A DNA stretch of 40,177 nt from assembly GCA_009886115.1 (NCBI GenBank), contig VFJJ01000197.1, positions 1-40,177 on the forward strand. Direction: 5' to 3'. Position numbers and translations under genes: made by a program. The DNA comes from Actinomycetota bacterium (GTDB lineage Bacteria > Actinomycetota > Acidimicrobiia > IMCC26256 > VFJJ01). The notes beneath the pieces are model-generated. The model did not search any database, was not told where the DNA came from, and saw only the letters and a list, made by a program, of their open reading frames with translations. Each line of letters begins with the position of its first letter. The stretch's first letter is position 1. Positions 24,221 through 32,510 of the stretch are shown piece after piece.

Positions 24221-24370
24221 GGCGGCATCTTCACGCAGTTCGGCGGACCGCTCGGCCACACCGCAGTCATGGCACGCGAGTTCGCCATACCCGCCGTGGT
24301 CGGCGCCGGTGTGCTTCCGCTGCACCTGAACGGGCTCCTCGGGACCCTCACGGCTCCGCCGCCCCGCTGA
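24221..24370 (+). pseudogene. Remnant of a PEP-utilising enzyme mobile (phosphohistidine) domain
   Basis: The 180-bp gap after the M14 gene still reads, in one frame, as about 49 residues: FTQFGGPLGHTAVMAREFA followed by IPAVVGAGVL and a stop at 24368. This is the conserved phosphohistidine motif GGxxSHxAxxAREFGIPAVVG of PEP synthase, pyruvate phosphate dikinase and rifampicin phosphotransferase-like proteins, with the phospho-accepting His retained. No start codon, N-terminal ATP-grasp part or rest of the enzyme is present, so it is a broken fragment left by deletion or recombination. The sequence after GVL is not conserved. Confidence 0.7.
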
Positions 24371-24390
24371 CGGCTCGGCCGCCGGCCAGG

Positions 24391-25260
24391 TCAGGTCAGG
24401 AGGGCCTCGGGGGTGAGGGCGACGATACCGGTCGCGCCCAAGGCCCGGAGATCGCCGAGGCGTTGCCACAGGTCTCTCTGGGTCACGACGAAGTGGACGG
24501 CCACGAGATCGTCGCGGGCGGCGAGGGGGAGCACGGTCGGCGAAGCCAGCCCGGGGAACACCTGGCTCAGATCGCCGACCCGGTCGCGGGGCACGTGCAG
24601 CATCACGTACCGGTGCCGGCGGGCGTCGAGCACGGCTTCGAGGCGGAGCACGAGGTCGTCGAGCACGGCCACGACCTCGCCGACCGCGAGATCACTCGAT
24701 GGGCGGCGCACGAACTCGGCCTGGCAGGCGCCGATGACCTCGAGCGCCCGCAGCCCATTGGTGACGAGGCTGGTGCCGGTCTCGCGCAGGTCGACGATGG
24801 CGTCGGCCAGACCGGCCGCGCACACCCCTTCCAGCGACCCGCCCATGGCGACGACGGTCACGGTGACGCCTCGATCTGCGAAGAAGCGCTCGGTGGTGGC
24901 CGGCAGGTGGGTGGCCACGACGCAGCCGCGGAGATCGTCGACGTTGGCGCGTCCGTCGTCGGCTCGCGAAGCGACGACGAGGTCGGTCTTGGCGAAACCC
25001 AGCGCCAGACTCGGGTAGGTCTCGATGCGGTGCTCGCCCACGATGTCGGTGGCGAGGAACGCCGCATCGAGAGCGCCGGCCGCGAGCGCGGCCGCGGCGT
25101 CGCGGGGCCGCATCTCGATGCACTCCAACCCGTCGACGTTGGCGCGCGCGCCCGCGCCGTGGAACATCGACGTGGAGTATCCGGCAGCCTTGAGGAGCGC
25201 CAGGCAGTCGTCGCGCAGGCGTCCCTTCGACGGGATGGCGACCCGTGCCCCGACGGTCAT
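24391..25260 (-). CDS. hisG: ATP phosphoribosyltransferase, long form
   Basis: HisG condenses ATP and PRPP, the committed step of histidine synthesis. The 289-residue length and a C-terminal ACT-like domain (from about residue 210: YVMLHVPRDRVGDLSQVFPG) mark the long, histidine-feedback-inhibited hexameric type, which does not need HisZ. Typical motifs are AIPSKGRLRDD at the N-terminus, DAAFLATDIVGEH, and the PRPP-binding DLRETGTSLVTNGL. The start ATG 25260 lies 13 bp after the hisE stop, so the two genes form an operon. A GTG-free, clean start is preferred over the long open extension upstream, which overlaps hisE. Confidence 0.95.
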   Translation of the reverse strand: MTVGARVAIPSKGRLRDDCLALLKAAGYSTSMFHGAGARANVDGLECIEMRPRDAAAALAAGALDAAFLATDIVGEHRIETYPSLALGFAKTDLVVASRADDGRANVDDLRGCVVATHLPATTERFFADRGVTVTVVAMGGSLEGVCAAGLADAIVDLRETGTSLVTNGLRALEVIGACQAEFVRRPSSDLAVGEVVAVLDDLVLRLEAVLDARRHRYVMLHVPRDRVGDLSQVFPGLASPTVLPLAARDDLVAVHFVVTQRDLWQRLGDLRALGATGIVALTPEALLT

Positions 25261-25273
25261 CGTGCTCCTCGGC

Positions 25274-25567
25274 TCATGTCCGGCGCCGGTGGAGCACAGC
25301 GAGCACGTCGTCGATCGAGACGCCGACCCCGACGAGCCCGACGAGGGTGTGGAACAGGAGATCGGCGGCTTCTTCGGCGGTACGGTCACGGTCGATCTGA
25401 GCCCGGCCGAGCTCGAGACACAGCTCGAACGCCTCTTCCATGATCTTTCGCTGGGCCCGTTCGGGATCGGCGAAGAGCGTCGCCGTGTACGAGCCGGGGG
25501 GCGGATCGTCCCGCCGGCTTCGCAGCACGGCTTCGAGCTCAGGGAGCACGTTGACGTCCTCGGCCAT
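25274..25567 (-). CDS. hisE: Phosphoribosyl-ATP pyrophosphohydrolase
   Basis: This 97-residue all-helical enzyme hydrolyses PR-ATP to PR-AMP, the second step of histidine synthesis. The MazG-like metal-binding motif is clear: QRKIMEEAFELCLELG followed by EEAADLLFHTLVGL, in which the Glu and Asp residues bind magnesium. The N-terminus MAEDVNVLPELEAVL and SYTATLFADPE are also usual. It is directly upstream of hisG. The HisI step is not encoded here, so the rest of the pathway lies elsewhere. Confidence 0.94.
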   Translation of the reverse strand: MAEDVNVLPELEAVLRSRRDDPPPGSYTATLFADPERAQRKIMEEAFELCLELGRAQIDRDRTAEEAADLLFHTLVGLVGVGVSIDDVLAVLHRRRT

Positions 25568-25597
25568 CCATCGGCTCCACTCGGTCGCGGTCGTGCC

Positions 25598-25804
25598 TTA
25601 CTTGGCCAGCGTGACGATGGCTTGGGCCCAGGCGACGTACTTGCTCTCAGCCAGATCACGGACGGTCTTGATGTGGAGCGCCTCGTCGAGCAGGCCGGCC
25701 ATACGCGGCGAGATGCCCTGGAGCGCCTCGACGGGCAGATCGGCGATCTCGGCGAAGCTCTTGCCCTCGTGCTCCTTGTCGACGAACTTGGCGATGTCGG
25801 CCAT
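25598..25804 (-). CDS. Small helix-hairpin-like protein
   Basis: This 68-residue protein is preceded by AAGGAGA, a strong ribosome-binding site, eight bases before ATG 25804. It is helical and has a GISPRMAGLLDEALHIKTVRDLAES segment similar to helix-hairpin-helix-type repeats (Gly-Ile turns followed by LxxxxI-TVxDLA), which often bind DNA or mediate protein contacts. It lies 30 bp before hisE on the same strand, so it is likely in the histidine operon. The family was not identified and the role is unknown. Confidence 0.75.
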   Translation of the reverse strand: MADIAKFVDKEHEGKSFAEIADLPVEALQGISPRMAGLLDEALHIKTVRDLAESKYVAWAQAIVTLAK

Positions 25805-25891
25805 CAGGGTCTCCTTCGTATGTGGGATCTGGAGGGTTGAGTCTCGCGCTTCATGCGACGGGCGCGTTGGCGCGCTCGGGTTCACCGGAGA

Positions 25892-26410
25892 TCACGAGAT
25901 CCGTCGAAGCTCCCGCAGGTAGCGCTCGCGCTTGGCGAGGTAGCTCTGCATGCCGTGGATGATCTCGGCCCGGTCGGCGGCGTTCTCGCGGATCTGGGCC
26001 GGGACCCCGAGCGCCAGCGCTCCCTCGGGCACGATCATCCGGTTCCTGACCACGGCGTTGGCACCCACGAGCGCCCCGGTCTTGACCACGGCCCCGTGGA
26101 GCACGACGGCGGCTGTGCCCACCAGCGCGCCGTCCTCGATCGTGCAGCCCTCGAGGTGTGCGAGATGGCCGATCACGCACTCGGCGCCCACGATCGTCGC
26201 CAGCTCGGCCGTGCAGTGCAGCACCGCGCCGTCTTGGATCGAGGTGCGGGCACCGACCGATATCCGGCTCTCATCGCCCCGCAGCACCGCGCACGGCCAG
26301 ATCGTGGCCTCGGCGCCGATCTCGACGTCGCCGATGATGACGGCTTCGGCGGCGACGAACGCGCTGGGGTGGATGCGGGGAGCGATGTCGCCGAGGGCGT
26401 AGACGGGCAT
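25892..26410 (-). CDS. Gamma-carbonic-anhydrase-like hexapeptide protein
   Basis: This 172-residue left-handed beta-helix protein is built from hexapeptide repeats (IIGDVEIGAEATIWPCAVLRGD, then IVPEGALALGVPA) and ends with an alpha helix, as in YrdA/PaaY/Cam-like proteins. Two of the three zinc ligands are visible: His65 (VLHCT) and His82 (IGHLAHLEG). At the third position, usually His five residues after His82, there is Glu87; another His is at 85. Carbonic anhydrase activity is therefore uncertain. The ATG 26410 is 57 bp from the divergent LOG-family gene. It may be the first gene of the run into hisE-hisG. Confidence 0.88.
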   Translation of the reverse strand: MPVYALGDIAPRIHPSAFVAAEAVIIGDVEIGAEATIWPCAVLRGDESRISVGARTSIQDGAVLHCTAELATIVGAECVIGHLAHLEGCTIEDGALVGTAAVVLHGAVVKTGALVGANAVVRNRMIVPEGALALGVPAQIRENAADRAEIIHGMQSYLAKRERYLRELRRIS

Positions 26411-26467
26411 GACGAGCAAGGTACCGCTGCGCCTCGGTGGGCCTCGCACCCGGTTACCCTGCAGGTG

Positions 26468-27217
26468 ATGCGTGAGCAGGGACCGGCCGGCAACGTCACC
26501 CCGCCACCGCGCCCGAGCGCTGGCGGTCGAACCGACGAACGCCGCATGCTCTCGGGCCGTGATTCCCGAACTGAGGAGTTCCTCCGGGTTCTCCGCATCA
26601 GCGGGGAGTTCATCCGGGGCTTCCGGGCGCTGCACTTCCTGCCGCCCTGCGTGACCCTCTTCGGCTCGGCTCGCTTCGGCGAGGGCCACGAGCACTATGC
26701 CAGCACCCGCCGACTTGCTGGGCGGATCGGCTCCGACGGTTGGGGCGTGATGACCGGCGGGGGGCCGGGGCTGATGGAAGCGGCCAACCGCGGTGCCCGT
26801 GAGGTCGGCGCCCTCTCGGTCGGGGCGACCATCGACGTCAACCGCGAACCAGCAAATCCGTACTGCGACCACACGGTGCCCTTCCACTACTTCTTCGCCC
26901 GCAAGGTGATCCTCGTGAAGTACTCCTACGGCTTCGTGCACGCTCCCGGTGGCTTCGGAACGCTGGACGAGCTCACTGAGGCCTTGACGCTCGTACAGAC
27001 CGGAAAGATCGCCGAGTTCCCGACAATCCTCTTCGGAACCCGGTACTGGCAAGGGTTTCGTGATTGGGTCGCGGACCGCCTGGTTGGCGAAGGCGCCATC
27101 CACCCCGACGATCTCGACCGGCTCGTGATCACCGACGACGACGACGAGCAGGTCTCCGAGATCCTCCGTGGCGCCGCAGCCCATCTCGGCCTCGAGCTCT
27201 CGCCGCGAGCGCTCTGA
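26468..27217 (+). CDS. LOG family protein (TIGR00730-type Rossmann fold)
   Basis: This 249-residue protein has the LOG (lysine decarboxylase-like) signatures: TLFGSARF, GGGPGLMEAANRGA and PGGFGTLDELTEALT. The PGGxGTxxE motif defines enzymes that release active cytokinin bases or hydrolyse nucleoside 5'-monophosphates. A bacterial protein of this type probably cleaves a nucleotide such as AMP; the older name lysine decarboxylase is not supported. The N-terminal 40 residues are a polar extension. ATG 26468 is preceded in frame by a GTG at 26465. It may be in one unit with zwf, 123 bp downstream. Confidence 0.9.
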   Translation: MREQGPAGNVTPPPRPSAGGRTDERRMLSGRDSRTEEFLRVLRISGEFIRGFRALHFLPPCVTLFGSARFGEGHEHYASTRRLAGRIGSDGWGVMTGGGPGLMEAANRGAREVGALSVGATIDVNREPANPYCDHTVPFHYFFARKVILVKYSYGFVHAPGGFGTLDELTEALTLVQTGKIAEFPTILFGTRYWQGFRDWVADRLVGEGAIHPDDLDRLVITDDDDEQVSEILRGAAAHLGLELSPRAL

Positions 27218-27340
27218 CGTCGACCGGACACCGAACCGACAGCGACCCCGGGCTCAGGTTCGGGACAGATCGGGCCGATACGGACGATCACGCACCATCT
27301 GTGCGATACCGTCGAGCTTGGCGTCAGGGAGGAGACCCGG

Positions 27341-28744
27341 ATGAGTCAGATCGGGATGCGGTCGGACGCGGTCGTGTTGTTCGGCGTCACCGGCGACCTC
27401 GCCTACAAGAAGCTGCTGCCGTCGCTGTACAGCCTGGCCGAGCGGGGTCGGCTCGGGGTGCCCGTCATCGGGGTCGCCCGCAGCGACTGGTCCGACGGCC
27501 AACTCCGTGAGCGGGCTGCGGCGGCGATCAACGAATCCGGGATCGCGATCGACGACCGGGTGATGCACGACTTCCTCCACACGATGACGTACGTCCGGGG
27601 CGGCTACGGCGAGTCGGCCCTCTACGAGCGCATCGACACCCGCCTCAAGGAGGTCGGGAGCAAGCATCCGTTGTTCTACCTGTCGATCCCGCCGTCGGTG
27701 TTCGACGAGGTCATTGGTGGCTTGGGCCGGGTGGGCCTGAACGAGCAGACCCGGGTGATCGTGGAGAAGCCGTTCGGCCGCGACCTTGCCACTGCGCTCG
27801 AGCTCAACCGGATCCTGCACGAGCATTTTTCGGAATCGGCGATCTATCGAATCGATCACTTCCTTGGTAAGGAGCCGGTCCAGAACCTGCTCGTCTTCCG
27901 TTTCGCGAACTCGCTCTTCGAGCCCATCTGGAATCGTCATCACATCCACAGCGTCCAGATCACCATGACCGAGAAGTTCGGGGTGGAAGGGCGGGGTGGC
28001 TTCTACGAAGAAGTCGGCGCGCTCCGCGATGTGGTGCAGAACCATCTGCTGGAGTTGATCACGATCTTGGCCATGGACCCGCCGGTCTCGGCCGACGCCA
28101 ACGCCTTGCGCGACAAGAAGGTCGAGGTCTTGAAGGCCATCCGTACGCTGCCGCCCGAGCGTGTCGTGCGGGGTCAGTACGTGGGATACCGCGACGAGGA
28201 AGGTGTCGATCCGCAGTCCGACATCGAGACCTACGTGGCGCTCGAGTTCGAGATCGATTCGTGGCGCTGGTCGGGCGTGCCGTTCCTCGTGCGTGCTGGT
28301 AAGGCCATGAAAGAAACCATCACCGAGGCGGTCGTGGAGTTCAAGGCCCCGCCGCGGCTGCTCTTCGGCGCGGCCGACGGCGCGCCCCCACCGAGCCAGT
28401 TGCGCTTTCACATCAAGCCCGATGACAAGACGGTGCTCACGCTCCAGGCCAAGGCGCCGGGCAGCGAGATGGTCACCCGTCCCGTCGACCTCGCGGTGAG
28501 CTATGAGGACAGCCTGGGCGAAGGTCCCGAGGCCTACGAGCAGTTGATCGACGACGCGATGGATGGCGACGCCCAACGCTTCGCCCGTCAGGACGCCGTC
28601 GAGGAGGCCTGGCGCATCGTCACGCCGGTGCTCGAGGACCCGCCCCCGGTGAAGCCGTACTGGAAGGGCTCGTGGGGCCCGGAGGAAGCCGCTCGGATCG
28701 CAGCCGGCATCGGTGGTTGGACCCCCTTCCACAGCGCGCACTGA
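27341..28744 (+). CDS. zwf: Glucose-6-phosphate 1-dehydrogenase
   Basis: This 467-residue enzyme oxidises glucose-6-phosphate to 6-phosphogluconolactone, supplying NADPH and pentose phosphates. The N-terminal nucleotide-binding motif reads GVTGDLAYKKLLPSLY instead of the usual GASGDLxxRKL. EKPFG (142-146), the active-site RIDHFLGKE (170-178, with His173) and EKFGVEGRGGFYEEVGALRD follow as in the family, ending with a normal C-terminal domain. GAGGAGA lies before the ATG at 27341. The following gene is a glycosidase, with a hairpin element between, which suggests a transcription end after zwf. Confidence 0.95.
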   Translation: MSQIGMRSDAVVLFGVTGDLAYKKLLPSLYSLAERGRLGVPVIGVARSDWSDGQLRERAAAAINESGIAIDDRVMHDFLHTMTYVRGGYGESALYERIDTRLKEVGSKHPLFYLSIPPSVFDEVIGGLGRVGLNEQTRVIVEKPFGRDLATALELNRILHEHFSESAIYRIDHFLGKEPVQNLLVFRFANSLFEPIWNRHHIHSVQITMTEKFGVEGRGGFYEEVGALRDVVQNHLLELITILAMDPPVSADANALRDKKVEVLKAIRTLPPERVVRGQYVGYRDEEGVDPQSDIETYVALEFEIDSWRWSGVPFLVRAGKAMKETITEAVVEFKAPPRLLFGAADGAPPPSQLRFHIKPDDKTVLTLQAKAPGSEMVTRPVDLAVSYEDSLGEGPEAYEQLIDDAMDGDAQRFARQDAVEEAWRIVTPVLEDPPPVKPYWKGSWGPEEAARIAAGIGGWTPFHSAH

Positions 28745-28775
28745 CGCTGATCGCCTTGTCCCGCCAAGCCAACCC

Positions 28776-28829
28776 CCGTTCTTTGTGTCCAGAGCCGCGT
28801 CTGGCACCGTCCTGGACACAAAGAACGGG
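28776..28829. repeat. 54-bp hairpin element, copy 2
   Basis: Arms CCCGTTCTTTGTGTCC (28775-28790) and GGACACAAAGAACGGG (28814-28829) pair perfectly over 16 bp. It has exactly the same length as the element at 8005-8058. Where that copy has a C-G pair within the stem (positions 11 and 43 of the unit), this one has T-A, a compensatory change. It lies between the zwf stop and the glycosidase start. Confidence 0.85.
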
Positions 28830-28859
28830 CACGGTTGCCGGCTGCTCGGCGTCGCCGCC

Positions 28860-31571
28860 ATGACCGACGCTGAACGGCGCAGGCTCTCCGAAGACCGGCT
28901 CGGGATCGCACCGTGGCGGCGCTGGGGGCCCTATGTCTCGCTCCGCCAGTGGGGCACGGTCCGTGAGGACTATTCCGAGCACGGCACGGCGTGGGAGTAC
29001 TTCCCGTTCGACGATGCCCGCTCGCGCGCCTACCGGTGGGGCGAGGACGGCCTGGCGGCGATCTGCGATCGCTGGCAGCACCTGTGCCTCGGTCTGGCGC
29101 TGTGGAACGGGCACGATCCGATCCTGAAGGAGCGGCTCTTCGGGCTGTCGAACCACGAGGGCAACCACGGCGAGGACGTGAAGGAGCTGTGGTGGCCCCT
29201 CGACGGGTTACCCACCCACGCATGGCATCGCTGGTGCTACCGCTATCCACAGCGTCGATTCCCCTACGAGCAGTTGCGGGACGAGAACGCTCGGCGCTCT
29301 CGGAGCGAGCCCGAGTTCGAGCTGGCCGACACCGGGATCTTCGACGACTCGCGGTTCTTCGACGTGGAGCTGGTGATGGCCAAGGTGTCGCCCAACGACC
29401 TGTGCCTGCGTTACGACATCACCAACCACGGCCCCGACGTCGCGGCGCTGCACGTGCTCCCGCAGGCGTGGTTCCGCAACACCTGGGCCTGGGGCCGCGA
29501 CGACCGCTATCCGAGCCTCCAGGCGATCGACGACCACACCGTGCTCGCCCGGCACGACACCCTCGGTCGGTTCCAGATCGCGTTCGACCCGGCGGTGCCG
29601 ATGGCCGGCGACGGCCTGCTGTTCACCGACAACGAGACCAACAGTGAGCGCCTCTGGGGATGGCCGTCGCGGACACCCTTCGTGAAGGACGCCTTCCACG
29701 ACCATGTGATCAGCGGCGCAGCAACCGTCAACCCGGAACGCCGAGGCACCAAGGCCGCGGCGTGGTATCGCCTGGAGATCCCGTCGGGAGCGACCGCGTC
29801 GATCAGGGTTCGGGTGCGTCCCGACCTCCCCGATCTCCCTGAGCCCAATGCGTTCGGCGCCGGATTCGGCGAGGTGTTCGCGCTGCGTCAGCGCGAGGCC
29901 GACGACTTCCATGCCGCGCTCGCCGGCGACGACATGCCCGCAGTCGAGAGCGTCGTGATGCGCCGCGCCGTCGCCGGGCTGCTGGCGACCAAGCAGTACT
30001 ACCACTTCCACGTCGAGGAGTGGCTGGACGGCGATCCGTCGCAGCCGGCTCCTCCCCCGGGTCGACGGACGCTGCGCAACGCCGACTGGACCCATCTGGC
30101 CAACACCGACATCGTGTCGATGCCCGACGGCTGGGAGTACCCCTGGTACGCCGCGTGGGACTTGGCGTTCCACATGATCCCGATGGCGTTCGTCGATCCC
30201 GACTTCGCCAAGGAGCAGCTCCTGCTCCTGTGTCGCGAGTGGTACATGCACCCGAACGGACAGTTACCGGCGTATGAATGGGCGCTGGGCGACGTGAATC
30301 CGCCGGTGCACGCCTGGGCGGCGTGGCGCGTCTACAAGATCGACGCCCGCAACTCGGGCGTCGCCGATCACGACTTCCTCCAGCGCGTGTTCCACAAGCT
30401 GTTGCTGAACTTCACGTGGTGGGTGAACCGCAAGGATGCCGACGGCCGCAACGTGTTCGAGGGTGGGTTCCTCGGCCTCGACAACATCTCGCTGTTCGAC
30501 CGCTCCAAGGCACTCCCGGCTGGGGGGCGACTCCATCAGGTCGACGCCACGGCCTGGATGGGCATGTTCTGCTTGAACATGCTGGCGATGGCCCTCGAGC
30601 TGGCCCGGACCGACCGCGCCTACGAGGACGTCGCCACCAAGTTCTTCGAGCATTTTCTCGCGATCGCCAACGCCTTGAACAGCGCCGGACCCAGTGGGGT
30701 GTCGTTGTGGGACGACGAGGACGGGTTCTTCTACGACGTGCTGTCGATCCCCGGGCGGGCGCCGATCCCCTTGAAGGTGCGCACGATCGTCGGGATCATC
30801 CCGCTGTTCGCCGTCGAGACCATCGAACCCGAGGTGCTCGAAGCGCTCCCCGACTTCGCGGCCCGCATGCGCTGGCTCATCAAGAACCGCCCCCGCTTGT
30901 GCGGCAACGTGTTCGACCTCGACCTGCCCGGACGGGGCCAGCGGCGGATGCTCTCGCTGATCGGCCCCGAGCGCCTCCGCCTGATCCTGAGCCGGACCCT
31001 GGCCGAGGACCGGTTCCTCTCGCCCTACGGCGTTCGGTCGTTGTCGAAGGCCCATTCGGAGCGTCCGGTACGGGTCGAGATCGACGGTGTCGTCCACGAG
31101 ATCACGTACGAGCCCGGCGAGTCGGCGAGCGGCACGTTCGGCGGGAACTCCAACTGGCGGGGCCCGGTCTGGTTCCCCATCAACTATCTGCTCATCGAGT
31201 CGCTGCAGAAGTTCGGGCTCTACTTCGGTGACGACTTCACCGTCGAGATGCCGACGGGCTCGGGCCGATTCATGGATCTCGACGGGGTCGCCGACGAGCT
31301 CTCGGACCGCCTCATCTCGCTCTTCGTCCCCGGCGCCGACGGGCGCCGTCCCCTCAACGGCGGCCGCGACCTCTACGACCAGGATCCCCTGTTCGCGCAG
31401 CACGTGCACTTCCCCGAGTACTTCCACGGCGACTCCGGTGCCGGCCTCGGCTCGAGCCATCAGACCGGCTGGACGGCCCTCGTGGCCAAGCTCATCCGCC
31501 AGCAATCCCGCCCCCGCAACGCCCCCGGCATCTCAGCCGAGAAGTTCCGCCAGCGCCGCGACGAACCCTGA
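28860..31571 (+). CDS. GH63-type glycosidase (mannosylglycerate-hydrolase/glucosidase-like)
   Basis: This 903-residue cytoplasmic protein has the order of large GH63-like enzymes: an N-terminal WGPYVSLRQWGTVREDYSEHG region, a beta-sandwich domain, and an (alpha/alpha)6 barrel with DGWEYPWYAAWDLAFHMIP, GQLPAYEWALGDVNPPVHAW, FEGGFLGLDNISLFDRS and GNSNWRGPVWFPINYL. Asp in the YAAWDLAF and Glu or Asp in the LGLDNI and EWALGDVNPP stretches are the likely catalytic acids. Bacterial members hydrolyse glucosylglycerate, mannosylglycerate or glucosyl oligosaccharides; the substrate here is not certain. The start ATG 28860 was chosen because the open frame upstream runs through the hairpin element. Context with zwf and, further on, glgA/glgC suggests carbohydrate storage or osmolyte turnover. 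Confidence 0.88.
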   Translation: MTDAERRRLSEDRLGIAPWRRWGPYVSLRQWGTVREDYSEHGTAWEYFPFDDARSRAYRWGEDGLAAICDRWQHLCLGLALWNGHDPILKERLFGLSNHEGNHGEDVKELWWPLDGLPTHAWHRWCYRYPQRRFPYEQLRDENARRSRSEPEFELADTGIFDDSRFFDVELVMAKVSPNDLCLRYDITNHGPDVAALHVLPQAWFRNTWAWGRDDRYPSLQAIDDHTVLARHDTLGRFQIAFDPAVPMAGDGLLFTDNETNSERLWGWPSRTPFVKDAFHDHVISGAATVNPERRGTKAAAWYRLEIPSGATASIRVRVRPDLPDLPEPNAFGAGFGEVFALRQREADDFHAALAGDDMPAVESVVMRRAVAGLLATKQYYHFHVEEWLDGDPSQPAPPPGRRTLRNADWTHLANTDIVSMPDGWEYPWYAAWDLAFHMIPMAFVDPDFAKEQLLLLCREWYMHPNGQLPAYEWALGDVNPPVHAWAAWRVYKIDARNSGVADHDFLQRVFHKLLLNFTWWVNRKDADGRNVFEGGFLGLDNISLFDRSKALPAGGRLHQVDATAWMGMFCLNMLAMALELARTDRAYEDVATKFFEHFLAIANALNSAGPSGVSLWDDEDGFFYDVLSIPGRAPIPLKVRTIVGIIPLFAVETIEPEVLEALPDFAARMRWLIKNRPRLCGNVFDLDLPGRGQRRMLSLIGPERLRLILSRTLAEDRFLSPYGVRSLSKAHSERPVRVEIDGVVHEITYEPGESASGTFGGNSNWRGPVWFPINYLLIESLQKFGLYFGDDFTVEMPTGSGRFMDLDGVADELSDRLISLFVPGADGRRPLNGGRDLYDQDPLFAQHVHFPEYFHGDSGAGLGSSHQTGWTALVAKLIRQQSRPRNAPGISAEKFRQRRDEP

Positions 31572-31832
31572 GCTCTCGGTAGACCCGAGCACTTCGGCGG
31601 GTACCCGTCGCGCGCCGGGTTGTTGACCGAGGAGGTCGTTCCCGCGGTTCCCGCGCCCGTGTTGGCTGAAGCGTGGCGGGGCTGGGGTCGCCAGGCGAGC
31701 CTGGCCCGCTTCCTGGCTCTGTGCGCGATCGAGCGACGCACGCTTCATGACTTCGATCTGCTCGCCGCGCCGGGCCCTTTCGGTCGACCTCTCACCTCAC
31801 TGTGAGGAAAACAGCGAGCGATCGATGCCCGG

Positions 31833-32510
31833 TCAGCGGCCGGGGGCGCGGCTGCGGACCATGGCCCGGGCGAGGGCCTGGTCGAGCAGCACGAGCACGG
31901 TGTCCTTCACGGCGTCCTTGGCCCGAGCGTCGGTGGTGACGATCGGAACCTCGGGGCTCAGGTCGAGCGCCTCGCGGATGTCGTCGAGCTCGTGGGCGAG
32001 TCGTCCGTCGAAGCGGTTCACGGCGACCACGAACGGGAGGTCGCGGTGCTCGAAGTAGTCGACGGCCGGGAAGCAGTCGTCGATGCGCCGGGTGTCGACC
32101 AGCACGATGGCGCCGAGCGCACCCGTGATGAGGTCGTCCCACATGAACCCGAAGCGGTCCTGGCCGGGCGTGCCGAAGATGTAGAGGATGATGGAGCGGT
32201 CGATCGTGACCCGTCCGAAGTCCATGGCGACGGTGGTCGTGGTCTTGGTGGTGACGTCGCCGCGATCGTCGATCTCGGCCCCGAGGCTGGTCATGGCGGC
32301 TTCGGTGGTGAGCGGGGGGATCTCGGAGATCGCCCCGACCATGGTGGTCTTGCCCACGCCGAATCCGCCGGCCACCACGATCTTCACCGGGATCGGCTGC
32401 GCGCGGTCCCCCGCTGATCGCGCGATGGCGCCCGCCGCAACAGTCGGGCCTGCCGAAGCAGGAGCCGGAGTCGCTGGAGTGGCCGGAGTTTCAGAGCGAG
32501 CGAACGCCAT
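31833..32510 (-). CDS. Conservon small GTPase (CvnD-type)
   Basis: Fourth gene of a conservon; 225 residues. It is a Ras-like P-loop GTPase: G1 GGFGVGKTTMVGAI, a TTEAAMTSLGAE switch, the G3 motif FGTPGQDRFGFMWDDL, and G4 VAVNRFDG (NRFD for NKxD). The first 40 residues are a Pro/Ala/Thr-rich extension. The start ATG 32510 overlaps the DUF742 gene by 20 bp; an upstream TTG is in frame. In Streptomyces the conservon GTPase binds the membrane kinase with the roadblock and DUF742 proteins in a complex likened to eukaryotic GPCR systems, and it affects development. The downstream gap 31572-31832 shows no recognisable gene. Confidence 0.9.
   Translation of the reverse strand: MAFARSETPATPATPAPASAGPTVAAGAIARSAGDRAQPIPVKIVVAGGFGVGKTTMVGAISEIPPLTTEAAMTSLGAEIDDRGDVTTKTTTTVAMDFGRVTIDRSIILYIFGTPGQDRFGFMWDDLITGALGAIVLVDTRRIDDCFPAVDYFEHRDLPFVVAVNRFDGRLAHELDDIREALDLSPEVPIVTTDARAKDAVKDTVLVLLDQALARAMVRSRAPGR

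Noticed and set aside
31620-31805. 61-codon plus-strand ORF between the glycosidase and the conservon
   Set aside because: A weak protein-like look (VVPAVPAPVLAEAWRGWGRQ) but no ribosome-binding site is convincing and there is no family; an opposite-strand frame covers the same bases. Left unannotated.
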